A stretch of DNA of 8,945 bases from positions 1 through 8,945 of the forward strand of contig CALGLY010000616.1 of the NCBI GenBank assembly GCA_937959095.1, in the 5' to 3' direction. This stretch comes from an uncultured Saprospiraceae bacterium (lineage in GTDB: Bacteria > Bacteroidota > Bacteroidia > Chitinophagales > Saprospiraceae). The notes beneath the pieces were generated by a model. The model searched no databases. It was not told where the DNA came from and saw only the letters and a list, made by a program, of their open reading frames with translations. Shown here piece after piece: positions 1 to 7,364 of this stretch. Position 1 is the stretch's first letter, and each line of letters opens with the position of its first letter. The position numbers and the translations under genes were made by a program.

Positions 1-540
1 ACTTGGACTGGTACACCACCCCCAATCATTTTTCTGAATGTACTATGGAGTAAGGCTTCTTTTGGTGGAAATTGGCAGTTGAATTCTTCCGATTCGGCTA
101 TTGCTTTCGATGAGAGTTGTGATGGTAGTGGTGGTGGAACAAATTGTGATGGAGCAGATGAATTTTGTAACACAACGATTACCAATAATGGCACACCTGA
201 TTCTACTGATCCTAGCGTCCCAAAGTCAGAAGCAATTTTAACGATTAAGAATGATGGCGTAGATGCTATTCTTATTGAAATAGAATCAGCAGATTCTGAC
301 CCAATTGATTTATTAATAGTTAATTCCTTTGCAGGTCCAATTACAGGAAATCCAGCAGTATCTGCTCCCATGATAAATGGAGGTACTTATAGTCTCAGAT
401 TAACTTGGACTGGTACACCACCCGCTGTCATTAGTTTGAATGTATTGTGGAGTAAGGTATCCTTCGGTGGAAATTGGCAGCTAAATACTACCGATGCAAC
501 GGTTGCTTTCGATGCGAGCTGTGATGGCGGCGGCACAGAT
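1..540 (+). repeat. Tandem protein-coding repeat (134-codon period), first unit cut by window edge
   Basis: The first 21 bases recur exactly at 403-423, an offset of 402 bases (134 codons). The similarity continues through the shared words LNVLWSK, SFGGNWQLN and AFD.SCDG. Two units are thus seen, the first only from its C-terminal part; more units may lie upstream. Glycine- and serine-rich linkers (GSGGG, DGGG) separate them. The module resembles a secreted beta-sandwich adhesion or binding domain, but I do not recognise the family. Confidence 0.85.
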
Positions 541-3500
541 TGTATAGCAGTAACAGTAGAGAATTTCGATGAGGATGGCATGATGAGCTTGCTTACGACA
601 ACAGGAGTATACACGGATGGTGCAGCGAATCCAGATGCAAGTGGTGCGAATAGCTCTGCTTTAGTAGGCGAATATACGCGTAACTCAAGCGAACAATATG
701 ATAATATCCAGTATTCAAGTACGGTAGTGACGGATGCGACGGAGTTTGTAAGTGGCGCAAAGACCTTTACGATAGACCTCTACACGACAGCACCGATAGG
801 AACAACGGTATTATTACAATTAGAAACTTCGGCAGCAGCAGCAGCTGGTTTTCCAACAGGACGACATAGTGTATTTGCAGCAACGACGACCCAAACGGGA
901 ACATGGGAAACCTTAGCGTTTGCTTATGATAACTCGCCTGATGGGGGAGCTGATGCACTAGATGTGCAAACCCTAGTGTTCTTATTTAACCCTAATGGTT
1001 TTACAGGCGATACGTATTATTTCGACAATTTTGGAACGGACTGTCCTGATGATGGTGATGGCGGCGGCACAACACCAGCTAATACTGTCGCATTTCCAAT
1101 TGATTTTGAATGTGAATTTACGGATTATGCACCGAGTGACTTTGAAGGTACTTTCACACAGTTTATTGCAAACCCTAATATATCAGGTATCAATACTTCT
1201 GCGAATGTGGCAAGCACAATTAAAGGAGGAGGTTCAGCTACTTTTGCAGGTACGCTTATTACTTTAGTAAGTCCAATAGATGGGAGTATTAGTGAGATTA
1301 TAAAAGTGAAAGTATGGTCGCCAAAGCCAGCAGGTATGACGGTACGCTTAAAATTAGAGAATCTAACAAACGCAGGGGTGTTTTTGGAGCAAGATCAATT
1401 TACGACAACGAGCAATGCTTGGGAAGAATTGACCTTTAACTTCACGGGACTGTTTGGAGCAAACAGCTTCCAAAAAGTAATCATCTTCTTTGACTTTGGT
1501 AATGTAGGAGATGATACAACTTACTTCTGGGATGATTTGATTCAGGATGGCAATACTGCAACAGCGAATTGCGAAGCACCAACTTCTCCAGATGCAGGAC
1601 CAATTACTCCACCAGTATGTGATAAAGTTGTCTCCATCTTTAGTGATGCTTACACAGATGAGCTAGGTACAGATTTATTTCCTTTCTGGGGACAGGGAGC
1701 AGGCTACATTCCACCTGTTATAGAAAATATTGCAGGTAATGATGTACTTAAGTATGAAAATCTTACGTACCAAGGTATCGTAGTAAACAATGATGCAGAT
1801 TTGGATGCTACTAATATGGGAATGATGGAATTCCTGCACCTTGATGTTTGGACACCAACTGCAACTTCTGTCGATTTCTCCCCTATCAGTACTACTGGTG
1901 GTACGCAGGAAATTACTTACACGCTCAATCTTACACCAGGGGAATGGACAAGTTTTGATATACCATTGTCTGACTTCGCGCCTGTTAATCTTACTGTATT
2001 GAGACAATTCATTTTCAAAAATGGAAATGGTAGTACCTTCTTTATTGATAATCTCTACTTCTATGGCGATTGTTATGTTGTTCCAGCTTGCCCGCAATTA
2101 GTTTGGGCAGATGAATTTGACGGTACAAGCTTAAATACAGCGGATTGGACAGCAGAACTCGGTGATGGTAGTGATTTCGGTCTTATTGGATGGGGTAATA
2201 ATGAATTGCAATCTTATCAAGATGATGCCAACAATCTAGAAGTTTCTGGAGGTACTTTAAAAATTACAGCGCAAGAAGAAGCTGCTACTTATAATGGTAA
2301 CAGCTATAATTATACCTCTGCACGGCTAGTAACAGCCAATAAGCAAGACTTTACCTATGGTCGTTTCGAGGCTTCTATCAAGTTGCCTATTGGTCAAGGT
2401 ATTTGGCCAGCATTCTGGTTGTTGCATACCGATCCAATATATGGCACTTGGCCAGAGAGTGGAGAGATTGACATAATGGAATATCTAGGTCAAAACCCAA
2501 ACGAGGTCTTCGGTACGATACATTACGGAGAGGATGCACCATTTGACGCTCAAAACAACTCTACGGGCTTGAGTGACGAATGTGGTACGTATGATGCGGA
2601 GTTCCATGAGTTTGCAATAGAGTGGGATACCGATGAAATTCGTTGGTATGTAGATGATTATTTATACGCTACACAAACGCCTGCAGATCTTGGTTCTTAT
2701 TTCTGGCCATACAACCAGCCATTCCATATTATCCTAAATATGGCAGTAGGTGGAAATCTGCCTGGCTCACCAGATGCAAGTACTACGTTCCCACAAACCA
2801 TGGAGGTGGATTATGTACGCGTATATAAAGGAGAATTCCCATACATTTCTGGTAGTTCATTTGTACCTTTTGCAGCAGCTAGCGAAACATATAGCATCGG
2901 AAATGTAGCAGCAGCTAGTTTATTTACTTGGAATGTATCTGGCGGAACGATCGTGTCAGGAGATGGCACAGACGAAATTGTAGTAGATTGGGGAACAGCA
3001 TCTGGTTGCAATACAATAAGTGTTGATGTGGATAATGGCTGTGAAGTAAGTACAATTGATTTGAATGTGCGAGTAGATTTAGAGCAGGTTTCGGTACTTG
3101 ATTGTGTATTGGAAAACTTTGATGATGACGCGCTTATTACTTACGAATCAGGAACAGGAGCTTATGTAGATAATACCACTAATCCAGCACCTGATGTCCT
3201 CAATAGCTCTGCCTTGGTAGGGGAGTATGGTAGAAATGGTGGCGAATTATTTGATAATTTCCAATATTCTACGGCTGCTATTACGGATGCATCCTTATTC
3301 GTTACAGGCTCGAACACCTTCTTCTTAGATGTTTATACAGAGACTGCACCAATCGGTAGTACTATCATAGTACAACTAGAAAATAGTGCGACTTCCGTAC
3401 CAACTAACTATCCTACTGGACGACACAGTAGATACCAAGCGGCAACGACAACGCAAAATGCTTGGGAACGATTAGAATTCACATACATCGACCGACCTGA

Positions 3501-3756
3501 TGGGGCAGTACCAGATAATGCAGTAGATAGAATCGTATTCTTATACAATCCAAATACGAATACTGACGATGTATTCTACTTTGATAATTTTGAGAAGTAC
3601 TGTACCGATGATCGCGGTATTTGTATCACCGAACCAGACCCAATACAAATGGTGCCAACCATGACGCAGTGGGGCTTATTCCTCTTCGGATTAATAATGA
3701 TGAATTTAGGATTAGTCTTTATCTACAGAAGAAAAGAAGTACTCAGTTATAAGTAA
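1..3756 (+). CDS. Secreted multi-modular family 16 glycoside hydrolase (laminarinase-like), 5' end missing
   Basis: The reading frame is open from the first base, so the gene starts upstream; 1251 residues are visible and no signal peptide can be seen. Visible-residue layout: end of a repeat module (1-45), a full repeat module (about 51-180), a carbohydrate-binding-like module (182-347), two further beta-sandwich modules (363-519 and 542-694), the GH16 catalytic domain (698-944), a PKD/Ig-like segment (946-1026), a second copy of the first binding module (1033-1201), and a sorting tail from 1217. The catalytic motif GEIDIMEYLG carries Glu822, Asp824 and Glu827, the ExDxxE pattern of beta-1,3-glucanase-type GH16; NNELQSYQ and WPAFWLL also fit laminarinases. 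The tail has VPTMTQWG, a hydrophobic stretch and YRRKE, like the IPTL-CTERM sorting class. Expected role: extracellular or surface hydrolysis of a beta-1,3-glucan-like polysaccharide. Family is secure; exact substrate is inference. Confidence 0.93.
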   Translation, partial: TWTGTPPPIIFLNVLWSKASFGGNWQLNSSDSAIAFDESCDGSGGGTNCDGADEFCNTTITNNGTPDSTDPSVPKSEAILTIKNDGVDAILIEIESADSDPIDLLIVNSFAGPITGNPAVSAPMINGGTYSLRLTWTGTPPAVISLNVLWSKVSFGGNWQLNTTDATVAFDASCDGGGTDCIAVTVENFDEDGMMSLLTTTGVYTDGAANPDASGANSSALVGEYTRNSSEQYDNIQYSSTVVTDATEFVSGAKTFTIDLYTTAPIGTTVLLQLETSAAAAAGFPTGRHSVFAATTTQTGTWETLAFAYDNSPDGGADALDVQTLVFLFNPNGFTGDTYYFDNFGTDCPDDGDGGGTTPANTVAFPIDFECEFTDYAPSDFEGTFTQFIANPNISGINTSANVASTIKGGGSATFAGTLITLVSPIDGSISEIIKVKVWSPKPAGMTVRLKLENLTNAGVFLEQDQFTTTSNAWEELTFNFTGLFGANSFQKVIIFFDFGNVGDDTTYFWDDLIQDGNTATANCEAPTSPDAGPITPPVCDKVVSIFSDAYTDELGTDLFPFWGQGAGYIPPVIENIAGNDVLKYENLTYQGIVVNNDADLDATNMGMMEFLHLDVWTPTATSVDFSPISTTGGTQEITYTLNLTPGEWTSFDIPLSDFAPVNLTVLRQFIFKNGNGSTFFIDNLYFYGDCYVVPACPQLVWADEFDGTSLNTADWTAELGDGSDFGLIGWGNNELQSYQDDANNLEVSGGTLKITAQEEAATYNGNSYNYTSARLVTANKQDFTYGRFEASIKLPIGQGIWPAFWLLHTDPIYGTWPESGEIDIMEYLGQNPNEVFGTIHYGEDAPFDAQNNSTGLSDECGTYDAEFHEFAIEWDTDEIRWYVDDYLYATQTPADLGSYFWPYNQPFHIILNMAVGGNLPGSPDASTTFPQTMEVDYVRVYKGEFPYISGSSFVPFAAASETYSIGNVAAASLFTWNVSGGTIVSGDGTDEIVVDWGTASGCNTISVDVDNGCEVSTIDLNVRVDLEQVSVLDCVLENFDDDALITYESGTGAYVDNTTNPAPDVLNSSALVGEYGRNGGELFDNFQYSTAAITDASLFVTGSNTFFLDVYTETAPIGSTIIVQLENSATSVPTNYPTGRHSRYQAATTTQNAWERLEFTYIDRPDGAVPDNAVDRIVFLYNPNTNTDDVFYFDNFEKYCTDDRGICITEPDPIQMVPTMTQWGLFLFGLIMMNLGLVFIYRRKEVLSYK
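3097..3603 (+). repeat. Second copy of a binding-like module also present at 544-1041
   Basis: Both copies share ENFD.D near the start, NSSALVGEY.RN, a PIG-T/S segment, PTGRHS, AATTTQ, PDG and FYFDNF-type endings in the same order. The copies lie on either side of the catalytic domain, roughly 2.5 kb apart. Divergence is clear at DNA level, so this is an old duplication. They look like carbohydrate-binding modules of a jelly-roll type; the family assignment is inference. Confidence 0.8.
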
Positions 3757-3784
3757 TGCAAGACGATATTTGAATTATTTATAG

Positions 3785-3827
3785 ATGCAAAAAGCCCATG
3801 CTACTTCGGTAGATGGGTTTTTTGCAT
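3785..3827 (+). terminator. Intrinsic terminator with TTCG tetraloop
   Basis: A 15-base left arm (3785-3799) pairs with 3813-3827 with only one G-T wobble. Inside it CTAC (3801-3804) and GTAG (3809-3812) close a TTCG loop, with one bulged G at 3800. Six T residues lie in the right arm. The hairpin starts 29 bases after the glycanase stop codon. The A-run in the left arm means it could also stop transcription arriving from the other side. Confidence 0.9.
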
Positions 3828-3884
3828 TATAAAATCATGCTTCTTATACAGTGCCTAAGTGTTTCTTCAATATCTTCTTTATGC

Positions 3885-3914
3885 TTTGCTTTGTAAGGGC
3901 AAAATCTATTTTTT
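3885..3914 (+). promoter_or_regulatory. Weak candidate promoter for the acetyltransferase-flavoprotein pair
   Basis: TTTG at 3885-3888 (and again 3890-3893) lies 18 bases before TATTTTTT at 3907-3914, which matches seven of eight positions of the Bacteroidota -7 element TAnnTTTG. The start codon is 29 bases further on. The region is T-rich, so the match may be chance. The rest of the 187-base gap between genes, apart from the terminator, shows nothing else I can support. Confidence 0.3.
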
Positions 3915-3943
3915 TAAATACATAAATCGTAAATCGCTAATAT

Positions 3944-4429
3944 ATGATTAGAGTGTTGAAACCAAGCGACTGGCCAGCAGTGAAAGCCATCTACATAGCA
4001 GGTATACGCACAGGGCAAGCGACCTTTGAGACGGTAGAAAATGTCACCACTTTCGAGGCCTGGTATGCTTCTAAGATTGCAGAAAGTGTGATTGTATACA
4101 CGAAAGAGGAACGTATTTTGGGCTGGGGAACACTTAGCTTGGTGAGCAGTCGGGCGGTGTATGCAGGTGTAGCGGAGGGAAGTGTATATGTCGATGTGGA
4201 GGCGCAAGGACTAGGCGTAGGGACTAAATTGTTGGAAGCACTCATCACCTATTCCGAAAACAATGACATTTGGACATTACAAGCTAGCATATTTCCCGAA
4301 AATAAGGCAAGTATCGCTTTGCATGAAAAGAATGGTTTTCGAGTAGTTGGCTATCGAGAGAAAATTGCAAAGCAGTATGGCGTGTGGCGAAACACGTTTT
4401 TTATGGAACGAAGAAGCTCACTATTATGA
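3944..4429 (+). CDS. GNAT-family N-acetyltransferase, phosphinothricin/methionine-sulfoximine type
   Basis: A complete 161-residue protein of normal length for this family. It opens with IRVLKPSDWPAVKAIYIAGI and ATFET, the signature start of phosphinothricin/methionine-sulfoximine acetyltransferases (Pat, YncA and the arsinothricin enzyme ArsN1). The acetyl-CoA pyrophosphate loop is QGLGVG at residues 88-93, and the C-terminal LHEKNGF (127-132) is the usual GNAT motif. The family transfers acetyl from acetyl-CoA to the amino group of glutamate-analogue toxins in the cytoplasm. The last codons overlap the start of the following flavoprotein gene by ATGA, so the two are translationally coupled. 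The true substrate cannot be read from the sequence; a detoxifying role is inference. Confidence 0.85.
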   Translation: MIRVLKPSDWPAVKAIYIAGIRTGQATFETVENVTTFEAWYASKIAESVIVYTKEERILGWGTLSLVSSRAVYAGVAEGSVYVDVEAQGLGVGTKLLEALITYSENNDIWTLQASIFPENKASIALHEKNGFRVVGYREKIAKQYGVWRNTFFMERRSSLL

Positions 4430-5544
4430 GGAAGATAAACTATGCGGATATTGTCATTATTGGTGCAGGATCGATAGGCTTGGCGATGGCAGTAAAATTA
4501 TTGAAGACCAATTTTTCCTTCGTAGTGCTAGAGCGCGGCGATAGCGTAGGTGCAAACATGCTAGAGTGGGGGCATATTCCGCTGTTCAGCAATTGGGAAG
4601 AAAGCACCGATGAGGATGCTCGACAGCTCTTAGAGGCACACGATATTTCATTGCCTAGCTTGCAGAATTATCCTAAAGGGCGCGAATTGGTTAGGAATTA
4701 TCTAGTGCCTTTGGCGGAACTTGATGTGCTGCGTGATAAGGTTTCAGTAGCCGCTACCGTCACAAATATTACCTACGAAAAGGAAATAAAACTAACTAAT
4801 TTTAAGACGACTTACCTATCGAATGCTAAATCTTATTCTGTAAAAAGCGCCGTTGTCATAGATGCTTCGGGGACTTGGGGTAACTTCAATCGCTTAGCTT
4901 CTGATCTTGCTTCGGATGTTCTTCTATATGGTATTCCTGATGTAGTACAACATAGGTATACCTATGTACAGAAGGAAGTAGCAGTAGTGGGCAGCGGACA
5001 TTCTGCGATGAATAGTTTGCAAGCATTAGCAGAATTGGAGCTGAACGGTTTGCATTGGTTGATTAGAGGGAATGCGCCTAAATTTGGAAAAAGCAAAGTC
5101 GGTGGTCGTAGTGATGGGTTAGAAGGGAACATTCAAAGATTGCTGAAACATCAGAAAGTAAATTTACATCCAAATTTTTCGATAAATTCGATAAATAGCA
5201 CGGATGGAAAGTTAGAACTACATGCAGAGTCTGGCGCAAGGTTAGAAGATATAGATAAAGTCATTGTGAACGCAGGCGCAATTCCAGATTATTCGATGCT
5301 TTCTAATATCAATGTAGACTTGGATACGTCTTTTTTATGTGCGCGTTCTCTTGCTCCGAAAATAGATCCGAAGTTACACTCTTGCAGTAGTACATCCTAT
5401 GCGTTTGAGGATACCTTATTGAGTCCACTTCCTTATTTTGTGGTGGGCATGAAGAGTTTTGGAACAGCCTCGAATTTCTTGCTGTCGTCTGGCTATAAGG
5501 TATTGGATGGCTTGGTGGAGTATTTGAATTCAAGCTATTCTTAA
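4426..5544 (+). CDS. FAD/NAD(P)-binding flavoprotein, arsenic-locus-associated type
   Basis: 372 residues from the ATG in the ATGA overlap; an in-frame ATG at 4384 would lie deep inside the preceding gene and precede no conserved sequence, so 4426 is preferred. The N-terminal Rossmann motif is GAGSIG (residues 13-18) followed by VVLERGD. DASGTWG (146-152) is the second flavin-side motif, and a second dinucleotide-binding motif GSGHSA is at 189-194. The conserved end is FVVGMKSFGTASNFLL (338-353). This layout, with GHIPLFSNW near residue 50, matches from memory a flavoprotein family often encoded beside ars genes and GNAT proteins, related to but distinct from the ArsO monooxygenases. The likely reaction is an NAD(P)H-dependent oxidation or reduction of a small molecule. 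No arsR, arsC or transporter gene is in the window, so the arsenic link is inference. Confidence 0.8.
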   Translation: MRKINYADIVIIGAGSIGLAMAVKLLKTNFSFVVLERGDSVGANMLEWGHIPLFSNWEESTDEDARQLLEAHDISLPSLQNYPKGRELVRNYLVPLAELDVLRDKVSVAATVTNITYEKEIKLTNFKTTYLSNAKSYSVKSAVVIDASGTWGNFNRLASDLASDVLLYGIPDVVQHRYTYVQKEVAVVGSGHSAMNSLQALAELELNGLHWLIRGNAPKFGKSKVGGRSDGLEGNIQRLLKHQKVNLHPNFSINSINSTDGKLELHAESGARLEDIDKVIVNAGAIPDYSMLSNINVDLDTSFLCARSLAPKIDPKLHSCSSTSYAFEDTLLSPLPYFVVGMKSFGTASNFLLSSGYKVLDGLVEYLNSSYS

Positions 5545-5571
5545 TTAGCAAGATTTTTATTTAGCGTTTAA

Positions 5572-5603
5572 TTTTGATTGCCTACTTAGTTTCTGCAATT
5601 TTG
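5572..5603 (+). promoter_or_regulatory. Candidate promoter of the Nudix regulator gene
   Basis: TTTTG at 5572-5576 is followed after 19 bases by CAATTTTG at 5596-5603, which fits seven of eight positions of TAnnTTTG at a spacing typical of Bacteroidota promoters. It sits 27 bases before the ATG of the regulator. The 86-base gap contains no clear palindrome like the two downstream of the regulator, so autoregulation is not indicated here. Confidence 0.35.
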
Positions 5604-5630
5604 ATTTTTTGTTTATTGGTTCAATAATTC

Positions 5631-6341
5631 ATGAAAGCTCAAAATATAAAAATAGCGGTAGATGCTATCGTATTTGGTTACGAGAAAGCGCAGCTGTATG
5701 TCTTACTCATCAAGCAGAAGTATGGCGTATTTAAGGATACTTGGTCGTTGCCTGGCGGGTTTGTGCTGAATGAAGAATCTTTGACCGAAGCCGTAAAACG
5801 CGAAGTACGCGAGGAAGCAGGCATTACCGTCAGTTATTTGGAACAGCTCTATACCTTCGGCGATGAGGTGCAGCGAGACCCTAGAGCGCGCGTCATTTCG
5901 GTGGCTTATGTGGGGCTTGTAAATCCTGAAAAACTCACTCTTCAAGCGGATACCGATGCGCAAGATGCACAATGGTTTCCTTTTCAGGGATTACCTACAC
6001 TCGCTTACGATCATGCTAAAATTGTAGAAAAAGCCATCGAGCGACTACAAGCAAAATTAAGTTATCAGCCTATTGGATTTGATTTATTGAAGCCCGAATT
6101 TCCATTTTCTGATTTAGAACAACTCTATAAAACGATACTTGCTAAAGAACTTGAAAGACTCGAAAAAGACCTAGATAGACGCAATTTTCGGAAGAAGATT
6201 CTAAGCTTTGGTATCCTTGAAGAAACCGATAAAATCCAAAGTATTGGGAGTGGTCGTCCTGCCCGTCTTTATCGCTTCAATCAGCAAAAATATAAGGAAC
6301 TAGAAAAGGAAGGATTCCACTTTGAAATTAAGTTTGCGTAA
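5631..6341 (+). CDS. nrtR: NrtR-type transcriptional regulator (Nudix domain + winged helix)
   Basis: 236 residues, usual for NrtR. Residues about 6-145 form a Nudix domain; the box at 43-65 fits G-x5-E-x7-REVxEExGI without a lost residue. Residues about 150-236 form the winged helix typical of NrtR: FSDLEQLYKTIL, then LDRRNFRKKIL as the recognition-helix region, and GSGRPARLYRF as the wing. Members repress NAD+ biosynthesis or salvage genes and let go of DNA on binding ADP-ribose; Bacteroides AraR is a related arabinose regulator. Here the downstream genes (prs, NADAR, nadV) argue for the NAD role. Two 21-bp palindromes directly downstream, one overlapping its own stop codon, are the likely targets. 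The intact Nudix box leaves open that it still hydrolyses its ligand. Confidence 0.88.
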   Translation: MKAQNIKIAVDAIVFGYEKAQLYVLLIKQKYGVFKDTWSLPGGFVLNEESLTEAVKREVREEAGITVSYLEQLYTFGDEVQRDPRARVISVAYVGLVNPEKLTLQADTDAQDAQWFPFQGLPTLAYDHAKIVEKAIERLQAKLSYQPIGFDLLKPEFPFSDLEQLYKTILAKELERLEKDLDRRNFRKKILSFGILEETDKIQSIGSGRPARLYRFNQQKYKELEKEGFHFEIKFA

Positions 6342-6353
6342 TTTTTACACTAA
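6333..6353 (+). promoter_or_regulatory. Putative NrtR operator 1
   Basis: Imperfect palindrome with half-sites TTTGCGTA and TACACTAA separated by five A/T bases; six of eight base pairs are symmetric. It overlaps the last codons and stop of the regulator gene and lies three bases upstream of the -33 element of the prs promoter. It has the same 8-5-8 geometry as the palindrome at 6385-6405, and the half-sites fit a common word TTWGYGTA. Assignment to NrtR is by context. Confidence 0.65.
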
Positions 6354-6356
6354 TTA

Positions 6357-6388
6357 TTTGCATCTAATCTAGCTTTGATTTATATTTG
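6357..6388 (+). promoter_or_regulatory. Bacteroidota-type promoter of the NAD salvage operon
   Basis: TTTG at 6357-6360, 20 bases, then TATATTTG at 6381-6388, an exact match to the TAnnTTTG -7 element. Transcription would begin near 6393-6396, giving a leader of only about 10-13 bases before the ATG at 6406. The two palindromes flank the -33 element and overlap the -7 element, as expected for repression by blocking RNA polymerase. Confidence 0.7.
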
Positions 6389-6405
6389 TGTATAAATTAC
6401 GCAAA
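6385..6405 (+). promoter_or_regulatory. Putative NrtR operator 2
   Basis: Half-sites TTTGTGTA and TACGCAAA around a five-base A/T spacer; seven of eight base pairs are symmetric. It covers the end of the -7 element and the expected transcription start and ends at the base before the prs start codon. Its centre is 52 bp from that of operator 1, close to five helical turns, so two dimers would sit on the same DNA face. Confidence 0.72.
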
Positions 6406-7251
6406 ATGATTTTAAATCTTGATAAAAACTTCCAGCCTTTTCCTAACAAAAAAGCGATTCACTTCGAAGCATTCACCTTCAATGGGGGAGAGCCGCACAT
6501 CCGAATTCAAAGCGATTTGCGAGAGGTGGAAGAAGTGCTAGTCACGCAACGTATTCGATCTTTCAATGATCTTGGTTTGCTCCTTGTTGCTATTGATGCA
6601 TTGCGCTGTATGGACATCTCCAAAATTAGTTTGTACCTGCCTTATTTTCCTGCTGCCCGACAAGATAGAGTGATGCAGCAAGGCGAAGCACTGAGCGTAA
6701 AAATCTACACGAATATTCTGAATGCCTTGCACTTGCATCGCATCCATATTTTTGATCCGCACTCTGATGTAACCCCTGCTTTGCTTGATAATTGTCGAGT
6801 GATTACTAACCATCAATTCATTAAGCAAGTCATAGCGAAAATAGAAGGGATGGTCACGCTTATTTCACCTGATGGTGGCGCACTGAAAAAAGTGTATAAA
6901 CTTGCAGCTGCGCTAGGTGGCGCGGAAGTAGTGGAATGCTCCAAAGTACGTGATACCAACACGGGGGCGCTTTCGGGCTTTCAAGTATATGCAGATGATT
7001 TGGAAGGCAAAACCTGCTTAATCGTAGATGATATTTGTGATGGTGGAGGCACATTCATTGGTTTAGCAAAACAATTGAAACAAAAAAATGCTGGCACGCT
7101 TTACCTCGCCGTGAGTCATGGTATTTTTAGTAAGGGCTTCGAGGAACTATCGGAGTATTTTGAATGTATTTTTACTACGGATGCTTTTAGTACGTTGGAG
7201 GAGCGTGCGGGGGTAATACAACTATTGCTGAATCAGGATTTTCAGAATTAG
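6406..7251 (+). CDS. prs: Ribose-phosphate pyrophosphokinase (PRPP synthetase), short salvage-type
   Basis: 281 residues from the ATG at 6406. A GTG at 6388 is in frame but lies inside the -7 element and upstream of the expected transcript start, so ATG is preferred. The PRPP-binding loop is VDDICDGGGT at residues 207-216. YLPYFPAARQDR is the ATP-binding/active-site stretch, ISPDGGALKKV the central conserved segment, and SHGIFSKG the last domain motif. The enzyme makes PRPP from ATP and ribose 5-phosphate in the cytoplasm. It is about 30 residues shorter than housekeeping Prs (usually 310-320) and divergent, resembling copies paired with nadV in some phages and salvage clusters. PRPP is the co-substrate of the nadV product encoded downstream. 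As the first gene after the operators it is the direct target of NrtR control. Confidence 0.9.
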   Translation: MILNLDKNFQPFPNKKAIHFEAFTFNGGEPHIRIQSDLREVEEVLVTQRIRSFNDLGLLLVAIDALRCMDISKISLYLPYFPAARQDRVMQQGEALSVKIYTNILNALHLHRIHIFDPHSDVTPALLDNCRVITNHQFIKQVIAKIEGMVTLISPDGGALKKVYKLAAALGGAEVVECSKVRDTNTGALSGFQVYADDLEGKTCLIVDDICDGGGTFIGLAKQLKQKNAGTLYLAVSHGIFSKGFEELSEYFECIFTTDAFSTLEERAGVIQLLLNQDFQN

Positions 7252-7364
7252 GGAATTGGCAGAATTTCTTTGCTCGTAAATCTTCGATTTACCTTGCTGT
7301 ACCCTTTTTAAAAAATCGAAGATTTCTAAAAAGGTAATTCTGAAAATTCTGTAATTCTGAAAAT
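7238..7364 (+). repeat. Inverted-repeat cluster between prs and the NADAR gene
   Basis: Several nested complementarities fill this gap. Thirteen bases at 7238-7250, overlapping the prs stop, are the exact reverse complement of both 7335-7347 and 7352-7364. Inside, AAATCTTCGATTT (7278-7290) is the exact reverse complement of 7313-7325, and each is itself nearly palindromic; the first is extended to GTAAATC-TTC-GATTTAC at 7276-7292. TACCCTTTTTA (7300-7310) pairs with TAAAAAGGTA (7327-7336) with one bulge. It could be an attenuator, an RNA-processing site or a small repeat element. There is no clean terminal T-run, so I do not call it a terminator. Confidence 0.7.

Noticed and set aside
1675..2097. 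140-residue minus-strand open frame within the glycanase gene
   Set aside because: It lies wholly opposite conserved coding sequence and shows no recognisable motif; treated as a shadow of the real gene, like the other antisense frames.
3923..3936. Two tandem copies of TAAATCG before the acetyltransferase gene, similar to words in the 7276-7325 repeats
   Set aside because: A seven-base word is too short to claim a shared element without genome-wide counts.
4384..4425. Upstream in-frame ATG for the flavoprotein
   Set aside because: It would overlap the acetyltransferase gene by 46 bases; the ATGA junction at 4426 sits just before the conserved FAD-binding strand.
5561..5581. Possible third NrtR operator upstream of the regulator
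   Set aside because: Only a left half-site-like word TTAGCGTT is present; the position of the right half-site shows no match.
6388..6405. In-frame GTG start giving prs six extra residues
   Set aside because: It lies in the -7 promoter element and operator 2, upstream of the expected transcript start; the extra residues show no family conservation.
7293..7340. Intrinsic terminator after prs
   Set aside because: Stems are A/T-rich and no hairpin is followed by a run of T residues, so the repeats are reported as structure only.
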